DNA of 64,000 bases from Siphonodentalium dalli (lineage: Eukaryota; Mollusca; Scaphopoda; Gadilida; Siphonodentaliidae), in the NCBI GenBank assembly GCA_032622095.1, contig CP136063.1, positions 25,234,987 to 25,298,986 of the forward strand. The letters are read 5' to 3'. The translations under genes and the position numbers were made by a program. Within the stretch, counting starts at the first letter, position 1. Each line of letters opens with the position of its first letter. Shown here piece by piece: positions 21,578-32,612 of the stretch. The notes below the pieces were generated by a model that did not search any database, was not told the DNA's origin, and saw nothing but the letters and a program-made list of their open reading frames with translations.

Positions 21578-22449
21578 CCTAAGTCAAAGTGCCGTTGGCG
21601 ATGCATCGCCATGTGATTATAACTCAGTGTGCTTCTATTCAATAGCTTAAAAAGCTGTGAAGTTTCCTGGAGTCTGTATTTGTCCTAATGCATTGTTTAT
21701 TTAACATATTAACGAGGTGTGTGGGTCAATTTCCCCATGTGAGGATTAGAAGTGTTGACAGACAAAATGAAAATCATATTTAAACGGCCTGATACAGAGA
21801 ATAATTTCATTCAGTCATGTTTTCCTAAAACGAAAACAATGTTCCAATGAAGAAATGCGCCATCCATCTGACGATAGAAAGAAAAAAATGGACGTTAAAA
21901 GCATAGAAGAACAGCTTCTTGCAGCGATTTCCGCAACCGGCGGCAAAGGAACAAAAAGAAAACTCGAGACGCACAGTATTAAGATGAAATACGAAGCCCT
22001 GATTCTCGTCGAAAGCGGTCAGAAATCAAAATCAGAAATCGCTAAAATGTTTAAAGTCGCAGCTAGTACATTGTTAATGTGGATCAAGAAAAAAAAGACG
22101 ACATAAAAGAGGGCTACGTAAAATTCGGACCCAAACGACATCGAATGTGAACTGGCGTCTATGAGGACGCTGAAGAAGCAACCCTGAAATGGTTCCATTA
22201 TGCCCGTGACCAGGGAGTTCCAATCTCCGGCCCCTTTCTACTGGAACAAGCAGAAAAGTTTGTGAAGAAGCTGAACAAAACAGAGTTCAAAGTATCAACA
22301 GGTTGGTTAGACCGATTCCGAGAAAGACATGGCATCTCCTGGAAAGCAGTGTATGGTGAAGCAAAGTCTGTTGACGACTCATCGGCTGACATGATAGACT
22401 GGCTCGACAGACTAGGCCTTATCCTGAAACAATTCCACTCCGATGATAT

Positions 22450-22907
22450 GTGACCCGCCATATCAAACAAATCCAGTCGGGATTTTTTTTACCCTGTGCC
22501 AATGCATTCTCTTATATATGCGAGTCGACCATAGGTCGCCTCGCATATATAAGAGAATATTGCATTGGCCTAACAATTTTTTATCATTTTTTAAAAATAA
22601 ATGTTTCTTACAATTTTTAGGACATAAAATATAAAACATCCATTACCCTGCAGGGAGCCCCACACATATATAGAAGCATATAGAAGAGTGTAGTCTGCTC
22701 ATGTTTGTCTGGGGCTCTGTATGGGTGAAATTATAAAATTGTTAAAGAATACAAGAAAAAATTATTAAAATTGTAAAAAATTGGTTAGGCCAATGCATTC
22801 TCTTATATATGCGAGGCGACCTATGGTCGACTCGCATATATAAGAGAATGCATTGGCACAGGGTAAAAAAATCCTGACTTACGACTGGATTTGATATGGC
22901 GGGTCAC
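22450..22907. mobile_element. fold-back element with hairpin ends, inserted in Tigger ORF
   Basis: A 458-bp element with ends GTGACCCGCCATATC and its inverse, between ATAT duplicates (22446-22449 and 22908-22911). Removing it and one ATAT restores the transposase codons on both sides. Each end carries its own hairpin built on CAATGCATTCTCTTATATAT (near 22500-22566 and 22790-22856). The same hairpin occurs at 37832-38025 and 42831-42893. Confidence 0.85.
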
Positions 22908-22991
22908 ATATCTTAAATGCCGACGAAACAGGGATTGTCTACAGACTGCTTCCAAACAAGACACTAGAGTTAAAAAATGTTGATTGTCATG

Positions 22992-23261
22992 CAAGCCTTG
23001 AAATAGGGTGTCTGTCATTTGCAGAATGAGGTCCCCAGAGGGTAAACTTAGTGATGCTACCCCGCATAGCGGGCTAGCATCACCAAATTCACCTTCTGGG
23101 AACCTCATTCTGCTGAGGTGTAAGCAGAATGAGGTGTAAGCAGAATGAGGTCCCCAGAGGGTGAATTTGGTGATGCTAGCCCGCTATGCGGGGTAGCATT
23201 ACTAAATTCACCCTCTGGGGACCTCATTCTGCAAATGACAGACACGCTATTTGCAGGCTTG
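22992..23261. mobile_element. hAT-type MITE inserted in Tigger ORF
   Basis: A 270-bp element between exact 8-bp duplicates TTGTCATG (22984-22991 and 23262-23269). The ends are CAAGCCTTGAAATAG and, from the right, CAAGCCTGCAAATAG. The body is nearly all inverted repeat, sharing GCAGAATGAGGTCCCCAGAG on both arms. The 8-bp duplication indicates hAT mobilisation. A second copy is at 43857-44172. Confidence 0.9.
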
Positions 23262-23690
23262 TTGTCATGATGGCAAACAGAGCAAGGAGCGACTGACAGT
23301 GCTCGTCTGTGCCAAGATGTCATGTAAAGAGAAACTTCCTCTCCTTGTAATCGGGGAAATCTAAAAAAAAATGTTTTAAAAATGTGAAGACACTCCCAAC
23401 AGAATACGTTGCCAATAACAACGCATGGATGAGAGGCCAATTCTTCACAGATTGGGTAAAAAAACTCGACAGAAAGATGCAGAAAAAGAAGAGAAAAATC
23501 GCCCTTGTAATCGACAACTGCAGCGCACATCCTAAAATTGATGATTTGAAGTCCACAGAGCTCGTCTTCCAACCACCCAACACACCATCCAAGACCCCAA
23601 CCGATGGACCAGGGTGTGATTTAGCACATGCTCTGCTCGCTTCACTCCAGCAACCTGTTCTTAATTACTTTGACCTAGGTTACCGAGTAC

Positions 23691-24118
23691 ACTGTCTACT
23701 CTCCACTTGGTATTAACGCTTGACGTCCGTTTTCGGAGAGAAATGCTATTTGTACCAACTTCACCTGCACCCCCCCCCCCCCATTTTGTTGGTATGATGT
23801 CCTTCTTCCAAATGACGGCAAATAATTTCGAAAAAAATTCAAAATGGCCGCCGAAAAATGACGTCATATGCACGAAAATAGGAAATTTAATTTATATTTC
23901 ACCATATCTTCCATTTTTCGTCACATTAATCATTAGTAAATGGCAATGTGTTTGAGACAGTCATCAAGCGTGATATTATAGCCTAATTTTAAGACATTTG
24001 CCATTGACGAGGGTTCCGTAATAGATACAGAAAGAGGATTTGAAAAAGAGGGGTGAAATGTTTTTGCAAAACGATTTTGATAGTCATTTTATCGACAAAC
24101 CACACAGGCTGTTAATAG
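23691..24118. other. non-coding, with poly-C tract and a copy of an inverted-repeat motif
   Basis: A run of about 14 C lies near 23770. A block with AAAATGGCCGCCGAAAAATG at about 23842-23878 is a direct copy of part of the inverted repeat at about 24200, hinting at a partial duplication of that repeat end. Confidence 0.5.
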
Positions 24119-24310
24119 AATGTCAACAACTATGTGCTTTATTTTATTGGACGGATGTTTTACTTCAATGGGAATGAAATTGGTATAGAAAATTTCCAAA
24201 ATGGCCGCCGAAAATGATGTCATATGCACGAAAATATGTATTTTTTTACACATTTTAGTCAATAGTGTATCTTCACTTTTTTAAATAAAAATAGTCATTA
24301 GAAAAAGGAG
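24119..24310. repeat. left terminal inverted repeat of the 6.06-kb unit
   Basis: Contains the exact 41-bp outer match, then AGAAAATTTCC, ATGGCCGCCG, CACGAAAATAT and TTTTAGTCAATA blocks in the same order as in the reverse complement of 29990-30182. Confidence 0.8.
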
Positions 24311-25209
24311 AATATATTCATGTGTGGAATATAACGTCTATCCACGCTTTAATTGTATTAGGCAATTATCGAAGAGACATAAACGCATTTATTAACATAT
24401 TGGGAAGATTCGTAGAAGCGAGTTCTATGCAATGGAAATGCATGCATATTTCCTATGTAACGGTTTAACAGTGTCTAAACGCTCTTTATCGACGACACTG
24501 TGGATACGAACGCTCTTTAACTATCAACGCTATTAACCCCACCGTGCCAATGACGGTCATGTTTGTGATTGAGAGTGGAGAATGGGTGCTATGAGCTTCT
24601 CCAAAGCGGCGGTAAACACTTCATGTGGGTTTTACCCATAGATAGCAAGTTTGGTCGAAATCCGTCCAGCAGTTTCCCGGCCATAGCTAACACACAAACA
24701 GAAGTGCCAAAATATATGTTAGATTAAAACGCTCTTTAATATTCCGACATGCAATGCCACATGCTCGCTGATACCTGAGCACGTGTTAAGAGCTCAATTC
24801 GAATTCGATACACACGCATCGTTATTCTGACTAACATAGTTACTTGCTTCTAGTTTCTTTATCTTTGTTGCGATATTGTATTTTGTAGTCGATTAAGCCA
24901 GTGTTACCTTTTTGCTGAAACCTAACGGTGCCAACGACGCAAAAGGTCACTGTCGAATTCTTGTTACAGTACTCTTACTGCTATTGTTCGTTTCTGATTC
25001 ATAATTATATCCCTTGTTATCGTGTATCGCATTTAATGATACCCGCTATGTGGGTTCATTTACCATAGTGTTAGGTATTGGAGCTCTCTTGGATTTCGTA
25101 TTGCATATTTCTTGTCTTTATCTTGCTAATCACTTTGTATATTCAATACGAACCTTGGTTATTACGAATTCCAGCCAGTATCTCAGCATATCGTATATTC
25201 TGCAGTGTT

Positions 25210-28200
25210 ATGTCGAAAGCACGCAAAAATGTCCGTGTCTCAGATGAAGCGCCTCCCCCAAAACGTGTGTGTATATTACATGTACATGGGGTCGATATCG
25301 ATCATGACGACTTCACGTATTTCTCAAATAATCCTAACCCAGAGGAACGGCTTCATTCTATAAAGGACGTTAGGGACAAACGGCTCACGGAACCGATCGG
25401 GTCAAGTAAAAGAATGCCAGCTGTGTGTTCTCAAATACCTGAGAAAATAGAATGTGAACATGGTTACCATAAGTGCTGTTACAAGCGTTTCATGGCACAC
25501 GTTGGTGAATCGCCTACGCCACGTGCTGATAAAATGACGGGAAAACTAGCTCAGCGTACAGGTCAATATGAACATACCGTCTTTGATCCTGACTGTATCT
25601 TTTGCAACGTGGTCGGCAAAATACATGTTAGAAAGGGGAGAACTCGTTCTACACAAAACACATCTTCATTCGAACGAGATGGGTGGCAGAGGGTTTTACA
25701 ACTTGCCGAGGAGCGTCAAGATGAACGGTTGCTTCGTAGAATACGGGGCTATGACCTTTTCGCATGTGAAGCAAAGTACCATGCTAATTGTCGCAAACAA
25801 TACACGTCTCTTGCATGTCAGTGGAGAAGTAAAGATGACGCGGCTAAGTCCACACAAACTGCATTGGAGGCTGCACACGAAGAAGCATTCATGGCAGTAT
25901 CTCAATATGTAGAACATAAAGTAATTGCACAACATGAAGTCGTAAAACTAACCGAATTACGAAACATATACACTGCCAAGCTGAGTAACACACCGTTTCC
26001 CAATCCCAATTACTGTGCTACCAAGATAAATGAGAAATTGGTTATACATCCCACTTTGGGTCCAGAACTTTCATTCACAAAAGTTTCATCAGCAGACAAG
26101 CTCGATTTTATAGTTGTGTTTAGTTCACGAATAGATGCAAATGAAGCAGTGGGACGTGCATATCAGATGGCATCTCAGGATAACATAACATACGTTGCAC
26201 ATCATTTGAGAGAGGCTGTTCTGCGCGCATTCAAAAACATCGATGAACTAACTTGGCCCCCATCCCCAATGTTACTAGAAGTGAATGAAGATACAATCCC
26301 GCCCAACTATACACGTTCCTGAAAGCATTGTTGTGTGAAACAACGGAACATACTTCTGTCAACAAAGAAAGGATAATATTGTCAGTCGGACAGGACATAT
26401 GCCGATCAGTTACAAATGGGCGATGGAAGCTACCAAAACATATTCTATTATCGGTCAGCCTGCAACACCTTTTTCGAAGCAAGCACTTGCTTACAATGAT
26501 CAACAGGTTAGGCCATTGTGAGAACTACAGTTTCTGCCTTTAACTGGAAACAGACATAGCCCTAGCCCTTGACAAGTCGTCAACTCTGCTCACCCCCAAA
26601 ATAGCTAAGGGAGCAGAAAATATATTGTTTCACTCGGAGTGGGATAATTTTAATCAGAATTTGACTGGACTTCATGGTCCGACGACGTGTAACATGTCAG
26701 CAGGTATAATGCTGCAGGAAACATGTGCTCCACGAATCACATCGTCAGAGATCCAACCGATTGAACGATCGGGACGACGCAGTCTGCCTAGTGACACCTT
26801 TCATCGCCTTCCCCAAATGTCAATTGGGAAGAGGAATGGGCCATCAATTGCTATTACAACAAAACAGTCCTCAACGCCTAATGCAATTGCTTACCAGAGA
26901 GCATTGCATATATATACAATATGGGCATTTGCACGACTGACCAGCAGTTTGGCATGCCAAAAGGTTCCAGCATTTGCTGGGTTTGTCTCAATCACAGGTG
27001 ATGTGCCCGACAGGAAAACAACAATAGATTTCTATCCATCGATTGCTGAACCCATTACTGAGTACAACGTTGTTCGAGATTTGCTTCTAAAATGTGAACA
27101 AGCTACCAAGGAAGTCGGTCAGATGTACACGATCACAACATTTGATCTTGGTGTCTGCATGAAGGCGCTTCCGATTATCTGGAAAGACCCAGAAAATTAC
27201 CGAGGCCATATAATATTAATCGGAGCATTTCATACGGTTATGAATTACTTGAATATGCTTGGGCATAAAATGTCTGGATCAGGATATTCTGAAATCCTCA
27301 TTGAGGCGGACTTGGTGACAACTGGTTGCTTAAAAAAGGTTTTGCATGGTAAGAAATATAGTAAATCCCTCGAAAGGCTTCTGATTCAATCTTTCTTAGA
27401 CCAGAGGACAGAAGAAGACACCTCAAATGGGGATGTCTTAGTTGCATTGTTAAACAATCTAGCCGCTTCTTCATTGAAGACAGTAGTGTCCGACCCGGGC
27501 TGTGGTAAATACATCCACGAATTCCACGATTTTGAAGAAAAAGTAAGAACAGGCGAACTAGGCAAGACAGCGCAATTTTGGATGTCTTTTATCAACCATG
27601 CACGGCTGGTCTTCATGCTTATATATGCCATAAAGATAAACGATTTCAGATTATTCCACAAATGCATGGGTGACATGGCTGTCTTGTTCTTTAGTTTCGG
27701 TGGTCAAAACTATGCAAGATATTTGTCATGGTTCGATGTGTTTTTGGCCAATATAGAAACCAGTCACCCGGGTGCAAACGAATTGCTCAAACGCGGCGCC
27801 ATCTCAGTGGCACGATCTCTAACCCCGGGTAATTTGTGTGCGGTTGACAAAACAATGGAGGAAACTTTTATGAAATTTGCAAAGTCTCGTGGCGGATCCT
27901 CTGGGTCCGGTTTAACTGGAATTCTTCAGAATTATGGTGCGTACCAGAGGTGGATCAGAACTACATCTGAGAGGTGCAAATTCTATCAGGCCACGCTGGA
28001 AATGACTGGACAAACGTCCGAGCTGGACATGCCTGTGTTATCGAAACACAGAGAAACGATCCCATCACAAATCAAGATCAGTGAATCTGCAGTACAGCGA
28101 GCAATGTCTGCCATTTCTGGTTACACGAACCCATTCACGATCGACGACAAAGGTCGGTTATATATCTTGTCATCGGGTGCCCCTGTGCCATTGGATGTGA

Positions 28201-29845
28201 CGATTGATGTACTCCGAGCTGAAGAAGTTGGAACGAAGATGAAGAGTGATTTTATAGGGCAACGAATCGTTAAGAAAGAAGAAGTGGAATTGGAATTCTT
28301 TGACCGCATAACTAAAGCAAAGTTGAAGAGAATGGATGCATGTAACAAGGTAGTAAAGTTGACATCTTCTCAGGGGAAAGTGATCCAATACCAGGAGCAG
28401 GGGAATTTAGCATTCCAGTTGTTGGTCAAATCACAGTCGCTAGAACGGCCCCTTGACATCGATGAGCTAATGATATATAGTCTTACTCCGGTTCCCCATT
28501 CACTCGGTACACCTGACGGGTTTATGGCAAAAACTGATAAGGCTAAGATGATACATCTTTTAACAGACCATTTGCCGGAGACCCAACCATCACCGACGGG
28601 TGAAACAATGTATGTGGAGGATGGGAATGCCATGATTCACTCCATGAAGGATGTGCCACCGACATTCCGTGATATTGCTCTCCAGATATTGGAAAGACTG
28701 GCAGGGAAAACATATGCTGTTTTTTCGACAGATATGTATGCAACGGACTCCATCAAGGCACAGGAACGTCTGCGTCGGGGTTCCAGTGACCGAATTCTTC
28801 TCGAAGGTGTCAACACTAGGAAACCGGCTGACTTTAAGTTATTCTTGCAGAATGCAGATAACAAGAGACAACTGTTCGAGTTGATGCGTCGTGTTTGGAA
28901 GACCGATGCAGCCGCTTCTCGCCTTTTTGGTCGCATCGTTGTTCTTGTTGTTGAAGGAATAGCATACAAACTTACCTCAATTGATGGTCATGTCGTCGAA
29001 GAAACATTGGAAGATGTTACTTCCACTCAGGAGGAAACTGACACTCGTGTCGTTTTATATTTGGACTATGCACAAACACAGGGGTACAAGAACGCCGTTG
29101 TGAGGAGTCCGGATACTGACATATTTTTTATTCTCCTATACTATGCACAAGAATTGAATCAACTTGTCATCTATTTTGATACCGGTACTGCAAATAAAAG
29201 AAGGATTCTGAATGTTTCTGAGGTTGCAACTGATTTGGGCCACTCATTCTGTGAAGCTATCATTGGATTTTATGTTTTCACTGGCGAAGACTGAAATTGT
29301 GCCTTCAAGGGTAAGGGTAAAGTAATTCCTTTCAGAAAATTGCAGAAAAATCCAAAGTTTCATGAGGCATTTGCAAGTCTTGGAAATTTGTGGGACGTGG
29401 ACAGTGATGCAATGGTATTGTTGGAAGAGTTTGTGTGTTTGATGTACGGGTTTCCACGGAAACAGAACATCAACATAGTCAGGGCCCTTATGCTGAAGAA
29501 AATTGTCGAGGAGGTGATTTATTGAAGGCCAAGTCTTCAAAGGTTGATTTGTCAAAGCTACCACCTTGCAAAGACTCGCTTGTGCCACACATCAAGCGTG
29601 TCAATTATCGCCTCCGACAATGGAAACTTGCGCATATCGCTGATCCACCAATTCAACACCCATGCCTTCATGGATGGACCGATGATGACGTATACCTCCA
29701 GCCAGTCTGGTCAGAAGATCCAATATTACCAGAATGTCTTCAAGATTTGATTGAAGGATCAGAATCAGATGAGTCAGGTGACTCGAGTGACAGTGACCTA
29801 GACGATTGCGATTCAGATAGTAATGATGAGTCTGACTCTGACTAG
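25210..29845 (+). pseudogene. long zinc-motif / PIN-FEN-like protein, broken
   Basis: The best start is ATG 25210 (MSKARKNV); the in-frame sequence before it looks like untranslated, hydrophobic translation. Two similar Cys/His motifs, ECEHGYHKCCYKRF and ACEAKYHANCRKQY, suggest paired zinc sites within the first 230 residues. The frame is shifted once near 26310, has in-frame stops at 26541-26543 (TAA) and 29292-29294 (TGA), and shifts again near 29515. The long middle (26625-29294) is open for 889 codons. Toward the C-terminus, EETDTRVVLYLDYAQ, RSPDTDIFFILL and FTGED..NCAFKGKGK resemble the acidic metal-site and helix-turn motifs of PIN/FEN nucleases. After the last shift come PPCKDSLVPHIKRVNYRLRQ and an acidic Ser/Asp tail. 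I recognise the C-terminal pattern from uncharacterised multicopy proteins of invertebrates and fish; the nuclease role is inference. No introns are evident. Confidence 0.75.
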
Positions 29846-29989
29846 ATCACATTAATTGTCTTAATTTTCTGAAATTATAGAAAATTCCCCAGTTTTTCAA
29901 ATGTTGTTTCTGTAATTAGTAAGTCACTGATGACAATGCAGATGGTCTTATATAGACGCTATATTCCAATCTTTAATCTTTATGACTGT

Positions 29990-30182
29990 ATCAATATATT
30001 TCCATTTTCGAATGTCTACTTATAAAAAAGTGAACATATTGACTAAAATATGTACAGACATATATATTTTCGTTCATTTAAACTCATTGCCGGCGGCCAT
30101 TATGGAAATTTTCTACATCTGTTTCATTCAAATTTAACTATAACATCCGTCCAATAAAATAAAGCACATAGTTGTTGACATT
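29990..30182. repeat. right terminal inverted repeat of the 6.06-kb unit
   Basis: Reverse complement of the left terminus, with the outer 41 bp exact and inner parts diverged by small indels. Confidence 0.8.
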
Positions 30183-30188
30183 GTGTTG

Positions 30189-30375
30189 TGTTGAGAGGTT
30201 GTTGAACTTGATATCTCACTTTCGGTTTCAGTTTCCTTCGTTTTGTCACTGTCAGTTTCGCTAGCGGTAAATTGGGTAATGTTTGTAAAGAATGATGTTA
30301 TGGTTTGACTGTCTAACTCTTCCTCTTTTCGTTTCCGTTTCCGTTTAGAATAGTACGTAACACTCATTTTGTTGT
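30189..30375 (-). pseudogene. fragment duplicated from the hAT-like gene 5' coding region
   Basis: About 187 bp nearly identical to the start of the hAT-like frame at 34888-35066 (minus), covering MSVTYYSKRKRKRKEEELDS through SSSTTSQ, with very few differences. The copy stops abruptly on both sides. On one side it touches the right end of the 6.06-kb unit; on the other it enters unrelated G-rich sequence. It encodes no complete domain. Confidence 0.9.
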
Positions 30376-32460
30376 GTGGGGGGATGCAGGTGGACCTTAT
30401 TGGCTCCCCGACTAACTGTAATCCCTCGAATTTCTTCCCTCTCCTATTCAGAGAATTCCTCTTATGCCCACATAAATATGGGGATGAGATAGGGAATTAT
30501 TCAACAAACATTGGTTTCGAATGTTTTAATTTTCCCGAGGAGAGGGGCCGGACCCCCACCAACCAAATGGGACACCCCTCTTGTACTCTCCCCTGCTCTT
30601 GCCTCGGCGTTGACCGCGACCATCTTGAAAGTACTTAAAAATGTCCTTAAAAGTCCTTAAATTTACATTTTAAGAACCTGTAGGAACCCTGGCAATTACT
30701 GGTATGGTATGCTTTGATAATCATTTATTTACATAGCGATTGTATTGTTGTAGATAGGTTTATAGATCCTAAAAACCTATGTAGCTACTTCCAGTGTAAA
30801 ATTCAACTCAAATGTCAATATTCAAAAATTTCTATAAACTTGAAAGAATACTGGTGGATGCAGAAATAATACCATAAAAATCAACTCCGACAACTCCTTT
30901 TGGGACATATATATATGAGGATCTTGAAAACAACTAAAGCGTTATGCCTTTTTAACATCAGCTCTGTAGAGAACACGCAAACTGTATTCAAGTCTTGTGT
31001 TAGCTCGGACGCTTCACCACTATATGTCAGTACTCGCTACACGCGCAAAGAAATATAGTCCCTTTTCGTTTCATCTTTATTTGACGTCTATTGGGTTATT
31101 TATTGCTAACATTTGTTATTAATATAATTTTAATCAAAACAAATAATCATTTTTCAATAGTAATTCAGTTTCTCGTTATGTCACGCGCGCAGATATACAA
31201 TGAAAGTGACAGGCCTTTCCATTAGTCTAATTTGGGGACACCGAACAAACCTGCCGGACCATGGTTCGGGCAGGTTTGCGAAAATTTGAGATTTCAAGAC
31301 CACGAAACGCCATTTCCTGGCTTCTCAGACTATAATAAGTATCTATTTCAACCTAATTGTATTGAAGATTTTATACTGTAATCTTTCATTTCTAGTCCAT
31401 TTCACATTTTCAGAGCAATATACAAGGTCACATCCAGAAAATTGTTTCATACAGTACCATTTACAGAATTGGATATCAAACTCATCATCCCAAAACACTT
31501 TTTGACTTTATTCTTGTGCATAATTCTAATATATTATTAAGTCAATTATTTAATAAATATAATTTTAGACTTTTTAGTATCTAATTCTTGTTGCTGAATG
31601 TGTTCAAAATTATGTGAACTTAAGTGCTAACTTATGTATATTGTGACAAAGTCACAAACTGATGAAAATATAAATAAATGAATTGATTAAAAATTAAATC
31701 TAATCAACTTATCAAGATTGAAGAATGAAGTTGATGATGAAATCATGTATTTAATAATATATATGGATTTTGGGATGATGGTTATTAACCAAACACTAAT
31801 TTGCTAAATAACCCCTTATTGAACAGAGTGAACAAAATTGATGTTGATTGAAAACAATTTTAATGGAACAAAATAATCTGACTAGTGCACATTTTAAAAG
31901 TAAAAATTTGAAAATAAAATTTTTTTAGAAATCAATTTTTTAAATACAACAGTCTCAGGCTTGTCTACCACACATTTTAGAAATAATTTTTTGAAAATAT
32001 AACAGTTATATATTATAAACAGTGATTTAGTTAGGTTAATCTTGTAAGTTAACATATGTCATGTAATGATGTTTGAATCTTTGATAAACAAAATATAAGA
32101 GCAAGATAATGATTTATATTTATGTTGTTGATTGGTTAGATCAGCCTCAGGATACAATTTTAATGGAAACATGATCTAATGCAGTTTCAGAAATAGGACT
32201 CAGTGAGTGACCCAATGTCAATGAATGATTCAATCTCAGACTCACTCAGATGCAACTATTGTTAGGCAAAGTCAAAGACCTTAGACCAAGATGTCCAATC
32301 CATATTATTATTATGATGATGATCATTAATGATTAAATATTATCTGTTCATTGTTCAATGTATAAAGACTGTATGCTATTATATTATAACACTATTATTA
32401 TTAAACTATTCAATATTCTAATTCTTGTAATGTTATGAGCTCAGGCATAAGATTAATTCC
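30376..32460. other. non-coding AT-rich stretch
   Basis: Contains an imperfect palindrome around AAACCTGCCGGACC/GGTTCGGGCAGGTTT (31247-31280), ATT/ATG microsatellite-like runs near 32305-32330, and no coding frame of note. An 89-codon plus frame at 30369-30638 has no recognisable motif. Confidence 0.45.
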
Positions 32461-32467
32461 AAACTTT

Positions 32468-32612
32468 CCGCTAGAACTGAACGACAATGCATTGCTATCC
32501 AAGAAATCATTGACACTCCAACTCAGTGCAGTTTGATATATCTATTCTTGTTATGCTCTCTGTCAAAAATGTCAATGATCTCTTGGATAGAGTTGTCATT
32601 GAGTTCCAGCGG
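32468..32612. repeat. inverted duplication of the 3' end of the hAT-like gene
   Basis: 32468-32515 is an inverted, slightly diverged copy of 32566-32612, which encodes LELNDNSIQEIIDI. The pair forms a fold-back with about 50-bp arms straddling the stop codon. Confidence 0.75.

Larger units (their letters stand above)
21855..23660 (+). pseudogene. pogo/Tigger transposase remnant
   Basis: The first part (21855-22106) encodes a Lys-rich start followed by a psq/CENP-B-type helix-turn-helix (KYEALILVESGQKSKSEIAK). A shift in an A-run near 22090 and a stop near 22146 break it. The second helix-turn-helix region follows (22150-22445, with WLDRFRERHGISW). The frame is then cut by the element at 22450-22907, resumes with the first catalytic-type block NADETGIVYRLLPNKTLEL, and is cut again by the element at 22992-23261. 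It resumes (23270-23660) with ALVIDNCSAHPKID, the second DDE motif, and then a frameshifted remnant of the PMDQG motif near 23600. Sequence after that is lost. All DDE_1/Tigger hallmarks are therefore present but dispersed; it cannot be functional. Confidence 0.9.
20410..23690 (+). mobile_element. decayed pogo/Tigger-type DNA transposon, 3' truncated, with nested insertions
   Basis: The left end is at TA/CAGTCAAACTTCGTTGAGTC, followed by repeated AAGTCGAA motifs (20420-20570), as is typical of Tigger termini with TA targets. A pogo-like transposase remnant follows at 21855-23660. No matching right terminus is visible after 23690, so the 3' end is lost. Three other elements lie inside it, at 20611-21577, 22450-22907 and 22992-23261. 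Confidence 0.75.
24119..30182 (+). mobile_element. 6.06-kb unit with long terminal inverted repeats around a zinc/PIN-like protein gene
   Basis: Both ends begin AATGTCAACAACTATGTGCT. The first 41 bases are identical in inverted orientation, and recognisable similarity continues for about 190 bp (24119-24310 against 29990-30182). The only long gene inside is the broken frame at 25210-29845, so the structure is that of a DNA transposon carrying its own protein. I see no clear flanking target duplication. 24311-25209 is non-coding leader sequence. The element class is not one I can name. Confidence 0.65.

Noticed and set aside
25078-25209. In-frame hydrophobic N-terminal extension before MSKARKN
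   Set aside because: Begins at a non-ATG codon and looks like translated leader; the ATG at 25210 with a Lys/Arg-rich start is a better beginning.
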